A stretch of DNA of 10,743 nucleotides from SIG402 sp045639045 (GTDB lineage: Bacteria; Bacillota; Clostridia; Christensenellales; Borkfalkiaceae), in NCBI GenBank assembly GCA_045639045.1, contig JAZUCI010000020.1:1-10743 (forward strand), given 5' to 3'. The notes beneath the pieces are model-generated. The model was not told where the DNA came from and searched no databases. It worked only from the letters and a program-made list of their open reading frames with translations. A program made the position numbers and the translations under genes. Shown here piece by piece: positions 1 through 6,177 of the stretch; position 1 is the first letter of the stretch, and every line of letters begins with the position of its first letter.

Positions 1-216
1 AGCGTTGCGCCCAGCATTGCGCCCAGCATTGCGCCTTCGGTAGTACCTAGCGTAATGCCTACGGTAGTACCAAGTGTAGTACCTTCGGTTGCGCCTAGCA
101 TTGCACCTACGGTAGTGCCCAGCGTAATGCCTACGGTAGAACCAAGCGTAGTACCTTCGGTAGCGCCCAGTATTGCACCTAGTGTTGTACCCTCGGTAGC
201 GCCTAGCGTAGAACCT
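1..216 (+). repeat. 12-bp coding tandem repeat with 72-bp higher-order period
   Basis: Eighteen consecutive 12-nt units, such as AGCGTTGCGCCC and TCGGTAGTACCT, encode Ser/Thr-Val/Ile-x-Pro tetrapeptides. Units 5-10 (49-120) and units 11-16 (121-192) form a near-identical 72-bp higher-order repeat, encoding SVMPTVVP... and SVMPTVEP.... The tract continues beyond the left edge. Such in-frame arrays usually vary in copy number by slippage or recombination, which would change stalk length. Confidence 0.9.
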
Positions 217-2052
217 TCCATAGACTGGCTTACGATTTTTAAGGTTAGTAATGAAAGTATCACGGGTTTAACCGAATACGGAAAAACGTTGACTAAACTG
301 GAAATTCCCAAAATGATAAACGGTATGAAAATTGCCGCTATAGGGAGAAATGCGTTCGAGAATTGCTATTCTTTAACGGAAATTGTTTTACCCAACACTC
401 TAACTACCATATATGGGGGGGCTTTCAGCAATTGTTTTTCCTTAACGGAAATTTTGATACCCCAAGGTGTAACTAAAATTCGCTCTCTTGCATTCCATGG
501 GTGTTATTCCTTAACTATTTACTGCGAAGTGGAATGGCCAAGCGCTTGGGATTACGATTGGAATGATTCTAACTGCCCCGTAGTTTGGAATTGTAAGAAT
601 AATGATGTGGCAAATGACGGATGCTTATATAAAACGATAAACGGAATTCGTTATAGGTTAAAGGATAATATTGCAAAGGTTGAAAGGCAGCCCCAAAATA
701 TTTTAGGTAGCGTGATTATCCCTGGTAGCGTGACGTATGAGGGAAATAGTTATAATGTGACTGAATTGGTTTCTCAGGCCTTCCAATCTTGTGGATCCTT
801 AACGGAAATTGTAATACCTAATAGCATAACAGCAATTGGAGTGCGCGCGTTTGATGAGTGTAACTCTTTAAGATCGGTAACGTTTGGCGATAACAGCCAG
901 TTAACCAGCATAGGTTATTCTGCGTTCCGTAATTGCGGTTCCTTAACGGAAATCGAGATACCTGCAAGCGTAACCAGCATTGGTGGATATGTATTCTACT
1001 CTTGCGATTTGTTAAAAACTGTATCGTTTGGCGAGAATAGTAAGTTAATCAGTATAGAAGAAAAAGCGTTTAATGATTGCCATGCTTTAATGAAAATTAC
1101 AATACCTGCAAGTGTAACTAGCGTAGGTGAATCCGCGTTTAATAATTGCAGTCTTTTATCCGAAGTAGTATTTGAAGATAATAGTCAGTTAACTAATATA
1201 GGTTCTTCTGCGTTTGAGAATTGCAATCTCTTAAAAGAAATCGAGATACCTAGCAGTGTAACTACTATAGAGAAGAAAGCGTTTTATGCATGCGGCTATT
1301 TAGCAACGATTACGTTTGAAGAGAATAGTAAATTGACAACGATTGGTGAAGAAGCTTTTGCTGGATGCTTCCAAATAAGAAAGATTAGTTTGCCGAATTC
1401 TTTGACCTCTTTTGGGTCTTCCGTTATTTCTGAACCAGTTCTTTCTGCAATAGGGACGAAGGAAGGTAATTGCTTGTACCTAGGGAATGATAACAACCCG
1501 CATTTATGCTTAGTGTACGTATCAAGAAAGACAACGGAAAGAGTGGAAATTAATAGCGCGTGCAAGGTAATCGCGGCTTCTGCGTTTGCATATTGTGAAA
1601 AAATAAAGGAAATTGTGATTCCGAGAAGTGTGGTTGGTGTTGGGTCGAAAGCTTTTTATAATTGTAAAATGATAGAAGAAATAGAAATTCCTTTTGGAGT
1701 CACTAAGATTGAAAATGATGTTTTTTCTGGTTGTGAGTCGTTGAAAAAAGTTATTATTCCTAATTCGGTGACAGAGATAGGAGATTCGGCCTTTTCTAAT
1801 TGTGGGGAGTTAACAGAAATTAATATCCACAGCAGTATTAATAGTATAGGGTCTTATGCTTTTTCGTCTTGTAAATCGTTAGTGAAAATTATTATTCCTA
1901 GCAGCGTAACAAAAATGGGGATGTCCGTTTTTGGATATTGTCAAGACTTGATAATTTATTGTGAAGCAACAAAAAGGCCCAACGATTGGGATGTATGGTG
2001 GAATTATAATAACGAAGGTTTTTCTGTTGTTTGGGGATATGCGGGAGAGTAA
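1..2052 (+). CDS. BspA-like leucine-rich-repeat surface protein, 5'-truncated by window edge
   Basis: The reading frame is open from base 1, so the ATG at 55 is not the start; the true start lies upstream. The visible 683 residues begin with about 74 residues of a four-residue repeat (Ser/Thr-Val/Ile-x-Pro), a likely extended stalk. Then come LRR_5-type (BspA/Treponema pallidum type) repeats of about 23 residues, with recurring elements such as LTEIxIPxSVTxIG and AFxxC. A first block (about residues 90-170) ends in an IYCE...W...VVW cap (about 172-196). A second, longer block is interrupted near residues 470-530 by a segment containing NCLYLGNDNNP, and closes with a second IYCE...VVW cap at the C-terminus. 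There is no LPxTG motif or C-terminal membrane segment, so any anchor must be N-terminal and out of view. Family members are usually extracellular adhesion or host-interaction proteins; the ligand is unknown. The DNA is more AT-rich than the downstream genes. Confidence 0.9.
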   Translation, partial: SVAPSIAPSIAPSVVPSVMPTVVPSVVPSVAPSIAPTVVPSVMPTVEPSVVPSVAPSIAPSVVPSVAPSVEPSIDWLTIFKVSNESITGLTEYGKTLTKLEIPKMINGMKIAAIGRNAFENCYSLTEIVLPNTLTTIYGGAFSNCFSLTEILIPQGVTKIRSLAFHGCYSLTIYCEVEWPSAWDYDWNDSNCPVVWNCKNNDVANDGCLYKTINGIRYRLKDNIAKVERQPQNILGSVIIPGSVTYEGNSYNVTELVSQAFQSCGSLTEIVIPNSITAIGVRAFDECNSLRSVTFGDNSQLTSIGYSAFRNCGSLTEIEIPASVTSIGGYVFYSCDLLKTVSFGENSKLISIEEKAFNDCHALMKITIPASVTSVGESAFNNCSLLSEVVFEDNSQLTNIGSSAFENCNLLKEIEIPSSVTTIEKKAFYACGYLATITFEENSKLTTIGEEAFAGCFQIRKISLPNSLTSFGSSVISEPVLSAIGTKEGNCLYLGNDNNPHLCLVYVSRKTTERVEINSACKVIAASAFAYCEKIKEIVIPRSVVGVGSKAFYNCKMIEEIEIPFGVTKIENDVFSGCESLKKVIIPNSVTEIGDSAFSNCGELTEINIHSSINSIGSYAFSSCKSLVKIIIPSSVTKMGMSVFGYCQDLIIYCEATKRPNDWDVWWNYNNEGFSVVWGYAGE

Positions 2053-2084
2053 ATATAGCCGAATAAAAACAATAAAAACGTAAC

Positions 2085-2125
2085 AACACCCCGCCGTGGT
2101 AGTTTGCCACGGCGGGGGTGTTTTA
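2085..2125 (+). terminator. Rho-independent terminator of the LRR gene
   Basis: Arms AACACCCCGCCGTGG (2085-2099) and CCACGGCGGGGGTGTT (2107-2122) form a GC-rich stem with one extra G on the right side and a loop of seven bases. The right arm runs into TTTT. It lies 32 bases after the LRR stop codon. A weaker C-rich/G-rich hairpin (2129-2136 with 2141-2148) follows directly. Confidence 0.9.
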
Positions 2126-2130
2126 TTCCC

Positions 2131-2310
2131 TCCTCCTTTTGGGGGTGGTTTGCTTATCCCATTTTAGATTCTCCGTGTTGCCCATCAAAGGCGGGTAGGC
2201 GAAGAATGACAAACAAAAGGATATACGCCTATGGGCGCATGATATAAACTACGTTCATGATATATCCTAACGGATATGAGATATTTCCTTACGGAAAGGT
2301 TGTGAAAAGG
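2131..2310. other. Intergenic region without a gene
   Basis: No convincing coding frame was found on either strand. It holds the weak hairpin just after the LRR terminator, an unremarkable stretch to about 2219, then the mini-hairpin array described separately. The sigma-A promoter of the following operon begins at 2311. Confidence 0.6.
2220..2297. repeat. Tandem mini-hairpin array with GATAT linkers
   Basis: GATAT recurs at 2220, 2241, 2259 and 2280 (spacing 21, 18, 21), with an extra copy at 2273. Between them are four small dyads whose arm sequences differ but whose form is the same: CGCC-TATG-GGCG (2226-2237), AAC-TAC-GTT (2247-2255), ATATCC-TAAC-GGATAT (2262-2277) and TTTCC-TTAC-GGAAA (2284-2297). 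Similar arms-vary/linker-constant arrays occur between genes in Firmicutes genomes, but I cannot name a family. The array ends 13 bp before the -35 box of the next operon, so it could be a binding platform or simply a mobile intergenic repeat. Confidence 0.6.
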
Positions 2311-2339
2311 TTGACTTTTTAACAAAACAAGCGTATAAT
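2311..2339 (+). promoter_or_regulatory. Sigma-A promoter of the MFS-phosphoesterase-EIIC operon
   Basis: TTGACT at 2311-2316 and a perfect TATAAT at 2334-2339 are separated by exactly 17 bp. Predicted transcription starts near 2346, leaving a leader of about 84 nt before the ATG at 2430. This is the best promoter match in the window. Confidence 0.85.
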
Positions 2340-2352
2340 GTTATGCATTAAA

Positions 2353-2421
2353 ATGGCAGGGTGTTTTTCTATTGTGAAAATTACACCGAAAAGCCATAAG
2401 GGGGGAAGGGCGAAAAAGCCC
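2353..2421 (+). promoter_or_regulatory. Structured 5' leader and displaced Shine-Dalgarno of the MFS operon
   Basis: ATGGC (2353-2357) can pair with GCCAT (2393-2397). Inside it, GGTGTTTTTC (2360-2369) pairs with GAAAA (2376-2380) and ACACC (2383-2387) around a two-base TT bulge, with loop TATTGT. A purine-rich Shine-Dalgarno stretch, AAGGGGGGAAGG, follows at once (2398-2409). A second hairpin GGGC-GAAAAA-GCCC (2408-2421) sits between it and the ATG. No T-run follows, so transcription termination is unlikely; control of translation is more plausible. It matches no riboswitch class I recognise. Confidence 0.5.
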
Positions 2422-2429
2422 AAAAAGCA

Positions 2430-3776
2430 ATGAACGCAGAAGCAAATAAACGGCAAAATCGATTAATTATCCTTTGTTGGTTTTTATACACGGTAACGTA
2501 TTTAGGAAAGTACAGTTATAATTCCAATATCAACCGCATTATGGAAGTGTTTTCGGTGGAAAAGACCGCAACGGGGTTGGTTGGCTCGTTTTTCTTTTTC
2601 GCGTATGGTGCGGGGCAAATTGTAAACGGTCTTCTTTGCCAGCATTATCCTAAAAAATACGTTCTTTCGGGTGCGGCGGTTGTTTCCGCATTGTTAAACC
2701 TTACCGTATTTTTGGGTGTTGATTTCCGCTTTTACAAGGTGTTATGGCTGTTGAACGGCGCGGCAACCTCCGTATTTTGGTCCTCCCTAATGCTTGTTTT
2801 GGGGGAAAACGTATCCAAATCCAAATTAAGGCGCGCGGTTTTGATGATGGCAACCACCGTGCCCTTGGGAACGCTAATTTCCTATTCACTTAGCGCGTTG
2901 TTTGCTAAAATGGATATTCCTTTCCGTTTTTCCTTCCTGTTTGGCGGGGCAATGCTGATAATTGCGGGCGTAATTTGGTTCTTTTCTTACGAAAGATGCC
3001 TTACCAAAGATAAATCTATCTTGGAAGAAGACGCACAGCCCACGAAGGCGAAAACGACAATGCATACCAAGGCTTTTACCGAAAACGTACTCGTTATCAT
3101 TACGGTGCTTTGCGTATTTGCGGTAATCACCAACCTGATGAAGGACGGCTTAAATACTTGGCTTCCCACCATTTTGAAGGATTCGTTTAATTTGAACGAT
3201 AGTAGCTCGCTGATTTTTACCCTGGTACTTCCCGTATTTGGTATTTTGGGCTCTACTGTGGCGATGTTTACTAACAAAAAAATCAAGAATTTTATTATTC
3301 TAGACTCCATTTTCATCGTTGGCGCAGGGGCATTTTGCGCGGCGGCGCTTGGCCTTTTGACCGCAAACGTTGCCGTTCTGCTTGCCGTAATCTGTGGGCT
3401 AATTTTCTTGTTGGTTTCCGCAAGCAACAACGTAATTACCAGTATGGCGCCCCTATATTTGCGCGGAAAAATCAATTCGGGGCTAATTGCGGGGATATTA
3501 AACGGATTTTGCTACGTGGGTAGCACCCTTTCTTCGTACGGGCTTGGCTACGTTGCCGAACATTCGGGCTGGACGGGTGTGTTTAAGTTGTTAATCGCTT
3601 TGGCGGTATTCGTTGCTCTGGTGTGTATCGGCTACTCCGTTTCCCTTATCGCTAGAAGAAAGGAAGCCTTACACGTAGAAGCGGAAGAACTTGCGCGGAT
3701 GGAACGCGCACAGCATATGGAAGAACAGGAAGAATGGGCGGATAACGGCGCGCATAGCGCGGACGTTCGCAAATAA
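2430..3776 (+). CDS. MFS transporter, organophosphate:phosphate antiporter-like
   Basis: A 448-residue integral membrane protein with about 12 hydrophobic segments, in the size range of the major facilitator superfamily. The N-terminal half has AYGAGQIVNG (59-68), resembling the GlpT/UhpT-type AYGxGKFxNG region. The second half opens with KDGLNTWLPTIL (238-249), like the RYGVLDWxPTYL segment of the organophosphate:phosphate antiporter group. A charged cytoplasmic loop (about 190-215) divides the halves, and the C-terminus is a hydrophilic, Glu-rich tail of about 40 residues. The probable role is import or exchange of an anionic, perhaps phosphorylated, organic solute across the cytoplasmic membrane. 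The start is forced: an in-frame stop lies at 2397-2399 and no other start follows it. It is the first gene of a probable operon with the phosphoesterase and EIIC-like genes. MFS membership is firm; OPA-type assignment is moderate; substrate unknown. Confidence 0.85.
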   Translation: MNAEANKRQNRLIILCWFLYTVTYLGKYSYNSNINRIMEVFSVEKTATGLVGSFFFFAYGAGQIVNGLLCQHYPKKYVLSGAAVVSALLNLTVFLGVDFRFYKVLWLLNGAATSVFWSSLMLVLGENVSKSKLRRAVLMMATTVPLGTLISYSLSALFAKMDIPFRFSFLFGGAMLIIAGVIWFFSYERCLTKDKSILEEDAQPTKAKTTMHTKAFTENVLVIITVLCVFAVITNLMKDGLNTWLPTILKDSFNLNDSSSLIFTLVLPVFGILGSTVAMFTNKKIKNFIILDSIFIVGAGAFCAAALGLLTANVAVLLAVICGLIFLLVSASNNVITSMAPLYLRGKINSGLIAGILNGFCYVGSTLSSYGLGYVAEHSGWTGVFKLLIALAVFVALVCIGYSVSLIARRKEALHVEAEELARMERAQHMEEQEEWADNGAHSADVRK

Positions 3777-3823
3777 TTTCGCAAATAACAAAGAAAGAAA
3801 AAATAAAAAGGAGCGCTGGGGAA

Positions 3824-4519
3824 ATGAAGGTTTTTGCTATTTCGGATTTGCATTTATCTACAACCGAAGATAAACCCATGGAAATTTTCGGCGGCGCTTG
3901 GGAAAACTACTTTGAAAAAATCCGCCAAAGTTGGCTAAACGAAGTGGGGGATGAGGACGTAGTTTTAATTGCGGGGGATATCAGCTGGGCGATGACCTTA
4001 GAAAACGCCCTAAAGGATATTTCTTGCTTTGCGGACTTGCCCGGGAAAAAGATTTTAATCCGCGGCAATCACGATTACTGGTGGCATTCGTTAACGCGCA
4101 TTCGCGATTCCCTTCCCGAAAACGTGTTCGTTTTGCAAAACGACGCAATGAAAATAGAAAACTTTATTTTTACGGGAACGCGCGGATGGTCGGTGGAAGG
4201 TACCCCCGGTTTTTCGGAAGAAGATAAAAAACTGGTAAACCGCGAAACCGAACGGTGGAAACTTTGCCTTCGCGCCGCAAACGCGCTAAAAGAAGAAGGG
4301 GATACGATTATCGCCCTTTCGCACTTTCCCCCTTTTAACGTAAGAAGGGAAAATTCCCCCTTTACCGATTTAATGGAAAGCGGTGGGGTATCTAAGGTGG
4401 TGTACGGGCATTTGCACGGCAAGGACGTACGCGCGGATTTACAAATACAAAAAAACGGAATAACTTACTATTTGACTTCTTGCGATTTGGTGGGCAACCG
4501 CCTAATTCGCATTATATAA
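3824..4519 (+). CDS. Calcineurin-like metallophosphoesterase
   Basis: A 231-residue soluble protein with the full set of metallophosphoesterase motifs: DLH (residues 8-10), GD (51-52), GNHD (81-84), a metal-binding His in SHFPP (H167) and GHLHG (195-199). These bind the two-metal centre that hydrolyses phosphomono- or diesters. There is no signal peptide, so it is cytoplasmic. AAGGAG at 3808-3813 stands about 10 bases before the ATG. The gap of 47 bp after the transporter contains no terminator, and the next gene follows 12 bp later, so all three are likely co-transcribed. The natural substrate cannot be inferred; the neighbouring transporters suggest a phosphorylated small molecule, which is a guess from context only. 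Confidence 0.9.
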   Translation: MKVFAISDLHLSTTEDKPMEIFGGAWENYFEKIRQSWLNEVGDEDVVLIAGDISWAMTLENALKDISCFADLPGKKILIRGNHDYWWHSLTRIRDSLPENVFVLQNDAMKIENFIFTGTRGWSVEGTPGFSEEDKKLVNRETERWKLCLRAANALKEEGDTIIALSHFPPFNVRRENSPFTDLMESGGVSKVVYGHLHGKDVRADLQIQKNGITYYLTSCDLVGNRLIRII

Positions 4520-4531
4520 AGGAGAAAACAG

Positions 4532-5656
4532 ATGGAAGAACAAGTGATTCGTAAAGAAAACAAGGCAAAAGCTTACTTAAAAGCCCTGCCCAAACGCTAT
4601 TTTATTACCGCGTTTTCGGGTATGGCGCAAGGGCTGTTCGTTACCCTAATTGCGGGTACGATCTTGGCGCAAATTGCGGGTTGGATAGGCAACAATTACG
4701 TGGGGAATACCTTACTGTATATCGCGAATATCGCAAAGTCCTTAATGGGCGCAGGAATTGGCGTTGGCATTGCGCACGCGTTGGGCAAGAACAAACTTTT
4801 GGTGTTTTCCGCCGCCGTTGCGGGTATGGTAGGCGCGTTTTCGGATAAACTGATGGTGGGTAGCGCCCCCTTTACGGCGCTTGGCTTGGGCGCGCCCGGT
4901 AATCCCATCGGCGCGTACGTGGTTACGATGCTCGTCGTGGAAATCGTTGGTCTTTACGCGGGCAAAACCAAATTGGATATTTTGTTGGTTCCCATGGGTT
5001 CGTTATTCCTTGCGTTTGGCGGGGTATTCGTTGCCTTCCCCTTTATTTGGGCGGTAAATCAACTTGGAAAACTGATTGCAATCGCAACCGAAGCAACCCC
5101 CTTTATTATGGGGATTGTAATCGCGGTTTTGATGGGGATTATTTTAACCATGCCCACGTCCTCCGCTGCCATTTGGATTGCGGTTTCTACCCCCGTGCTT
5201 GCTTTGGGTAGCGGCGCGGATTATAACGCCATTTTGCTTGCGGGCGGGGCTGCAACCGTGGGTTGCGCTTGCCATATGGTGGGTTTTGCGGTGGCTTCCT
5301 TCCGTGAAAACGGATGGGGTGGACTCATTGCCCAAGGTTTGGGGACCAGTATGTTGCAAATTCCCAACATTATGAAGCGCCCCAAAATTATGCTTCCCAT
5401 GATTATTTCCAGCGCGATTTTAGGCCCCCTTTCCACTTGCGTGTTTAAGTTAAGGTGCGGCGCTTCGGGCGGCGGTATGGGAACGAGCGGTTTGGTTGGC
5501 GTGTTTGATTCGTTTAACTATACCTCGGGTACTCTTGGCGTTGTGGGAATTATTTTGCTGATGATCGTACTTCCCGCAATTTTGAACTTCGCCATTTCCG
5601 AATTTATGCGTAAAAAGGGTTGGATTAAAGAAGGGGAAATGAAACTTCCCGATTAA
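4532..5656 (+). CDS. PTS_EIIC_2 (PfoR-like) family membrane protein
   Basis: A 374-residue, strongly hydrophobic protein with roughly 9-10 membrane segments starting near residue 25. Glycine-rich conserved-looking stretches include GAPGNPIGAYV (120-130), LTMPTSSAAIW (205-215) and the SFRENGWGGLIAQGLGTSML region (256-275). This is the pattern of PTS transporter subunit IIC proteins of the PTS_EIIC_2 family, which also includes proteins annotated as PfoR-like regulators. No EIIA or EIIB domain is fused or adjacent, so it may be a stand-alone transporter or a regulator rather than a working phosphotransferase. The Shine-Dalgarno AAAGGAG overlaps the stop of the upstream phosphoesterase gene (4518-4524), which suggests translational coupling. 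Family assignment is fairly sure; function and substrate are not. Confidence 0.8.
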   Translation: MEEQVIRKENKAKAYLKALPKRYFITAFSGMAQGLFVTLIAGTILAQIAGWIGNNYVGNTLLYIANIAKSLMGAGIGVGIAHALGKNKLLVFSAAVAGMVGAFSDKLMVGSAPFTALGLGAPGNPIGAYVVTMLVVEIVGLYAGKTKLDILLVPMGSLFLAFGGVFVAFPFIWAVNQLGKLIAIATEATPFIMGIVIAVLMGIILTMPTSSAAIWIAVSTPVLALGSGADYNAILLAGGAATVGCACHMVGFAVASFRENGWGGLIAQGLGTSMLQIPNIMKRPKIMLPMIISSAILGPLSTCVFKLRCGASGGGMGTSGLVGVFDSFNYTSGTLGVVGIILLMIVLPAILNFAISEFMRKKGWIKEGEMKLPD

Positions 5657-5687
5657 TTAGGTTACACGCATTCATCCCTTTGCATTT

Positions 5688-5790
5688 TGACGGAAAAACG
5701 CCTAAAATCTCATCGTATAGGGCTCGGTTACGTACCGCTTGGGTACGCGCCCTCGCCCTTTACGCGACCGTTTCGGTGTTTTCCTCGTCA
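5688..5790 (+). ncRNA. Candidate structured RNA (or palindromic repeat element), ~103 nt rod
   Basis: The ends pair over 15 positions with one mismatch and one bulge: TGACGGAAAAACGCC (5688-5702) with GGTGTTTTCCTCGTCA (5775-5790). Inside, CGTATAGGGC (5714-5723) pairs with GCCCTTTACG (5755-5764) with one mismatch, and CGTACC (5731-5736) pairs with GGTACG (5742-5747) around a five-base loop. A competing GCCC at 5749-5752 could also bind GGGC at 5720-5723. No convincing promoter or start codon is present. It may be a 3'-UTR element of the EIIC gene, an independent RNA, or a MITE/REP-like repeat with inverted ends. No known RNA family was recognised. Confidence 0.4.
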
Positions 5791-5804
5791 AAAAATCAAA
5801 CGTT

Positions 5805-5839
5805 TTCTTTCGTGTAGCCTTTCAAAAAACGAAAAAGAA
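5805..5839 (+). other. A/T-rich hairpin following the rod-like element
   Basis: TTCTTTCGT (5805-5813) pairs with ACGAAAAAGAA (5829-5839), leaving a two-base A bulge and a 15-base loop. It is the second of three consecutive hairpins between the EIIC-like gene and yabP, and lies seven bases before the terminator. Confidence 0.4.
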
Positions 5840-5846
5840 TTTAGGA

Positions 5847-5870
5847 AGCCCTGCAAAAGCGGGGCTTTTT
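5847..5870 (+). terminator. Rho-independent terminator before yabP
   Basis: AGCCCTGC (5847-5854), loop AAAA, GCGGGGCT (5859-5866): an eight-pair stem with one G-U wobble, running into a five-base T-run. It ends either the EIIC operon or a separate RNA starting upstream, and isolates yabPQ transcription from the operon. Confidence 0.85.
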
Positions 5871-5872
5871 GT

Positions 5873-5901
5873 GTTCTATTTTCCCGCCCTTTGCATATCC
5901 T
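5873..5901 (+). promoter_or_regulatory. Weak sigma-E-like promoter candidate for yabPQ
   Basis: GTTCTATT (5873-5880) and CATATCCT (5894-5901), with a 13-bp spacer, match 6/8 and 5/8 of the Bacillus sigma-E consensus (GTCATATT / CATACAAT). yabP and yabQ are sigma-E dependent in Bacillus. The predicted start of transcription would fall on or next to the yabP ATG, implying a leaderless message. It is a weak match in an AT-rich stretch. Confidence 0.3.
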
Positions 5902-5906
5902 ATGGT

Positions 5907-6176
5907 ATGGAAAATAAAAAAGAAAACAATTCGGGCGTAACCGTTACGGTTACGGGGCAAGCGCTTTTGGTGGTTACGGGCGCAACGGCGGTGGAAGGGG
6001 TAACGGATAGCCAAGTTACCGTAGCCCTGCCACGGGGCAAATTTACGGCGCGTGGAAAGAACTTAAAGGTAAAGGGGTTTATGGAAGACCGTGGGGAATT
6101 GACCGTTATGGGGGAGATATCGAATTTTTCCTTTGCCGCCCCCAAAACCCCTTTTATTAAAAGGATGTTCCGCTAA
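5907..6176 (+). CDS. yabP: Spore cortex/coat assembly protein YabP (YabP/YqfC family)
   Basis: An 89-residue protein with the YabP fold signature: an N-terminal strand-rich stretch around VTGQALLVVTGATAVEG (residues 15-31), then LPRGKFTARGKNLKVKGF (41-58) and GELTVMGEISNFSF (63-76). This parallels the family's pattern of L.ItGV..V / G.L.IrG..L.i..L / G.leI.G.I..i.Y. The protein acts in the mother cell during sporulation, where yabP is transcribed with yabQ under sigma-E in Bacillus. The ATG at 5907 was chosen because homology begins close to it; a longer in-frame start at 5739 would read through the terminator and RNA element. Oddly, no Shine-Dalgarno sequence precedes the chosen start. The usual upstream S4-domain gene (yabO/rqcP) is absent here. 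Confidence 0.8.
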   Translation: MENKKENNSGVTVTVTGQALLVVTGATAVEGVTDSQVTVALPRGKFTARGKNLKVKGFMEDRGELTVMGEISNFSFAAPKTPFIKRMFR

Positions 6177-6177
6177 C

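Noticed and set aside
55..57. ATG 55 as the true start of the LRR gene
   Set aside because: The frame stays open to base 1 with the same repeat, and there is no ribosome site before it; it is an internal Met.
1..216. Regular short repeats that could suggest a CRISPR-like array
   Set aside because: The units are contiguous 12-nt coding repeats in one open frame with no spacers.
1296..1565. Antisense open frame within the LRR gene
   Set aside because: It is opposite a clear repeat protein and shows no domain or start signal.
2220..2297. Evenly spaced dyads as a CRISPR array
   Set aside because: The period is about 20 bp and the shared part only five to seven bases, far below CRISPR repeat length; no cas genes are nearby.
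2987..3475. 162-codon antisense open frame within the MFS gene
   Set aside because: The + strand frame encodes a complete transporter; the antisense product has no recognisable features and no ribosome site.
5687..5692. TTGACG as a -35 box for a separate RNA
   Set aside because: No -10 element lies at 15-19 bp; the nearest TATAGG is 23 bp away, and the bases are part of the outer stem.
5739..5906. N-terminal extension of YabP
   Set aside because: It would translate the rod-like element and an intrinsic terminator; family homology begins near the ATG at 5907.
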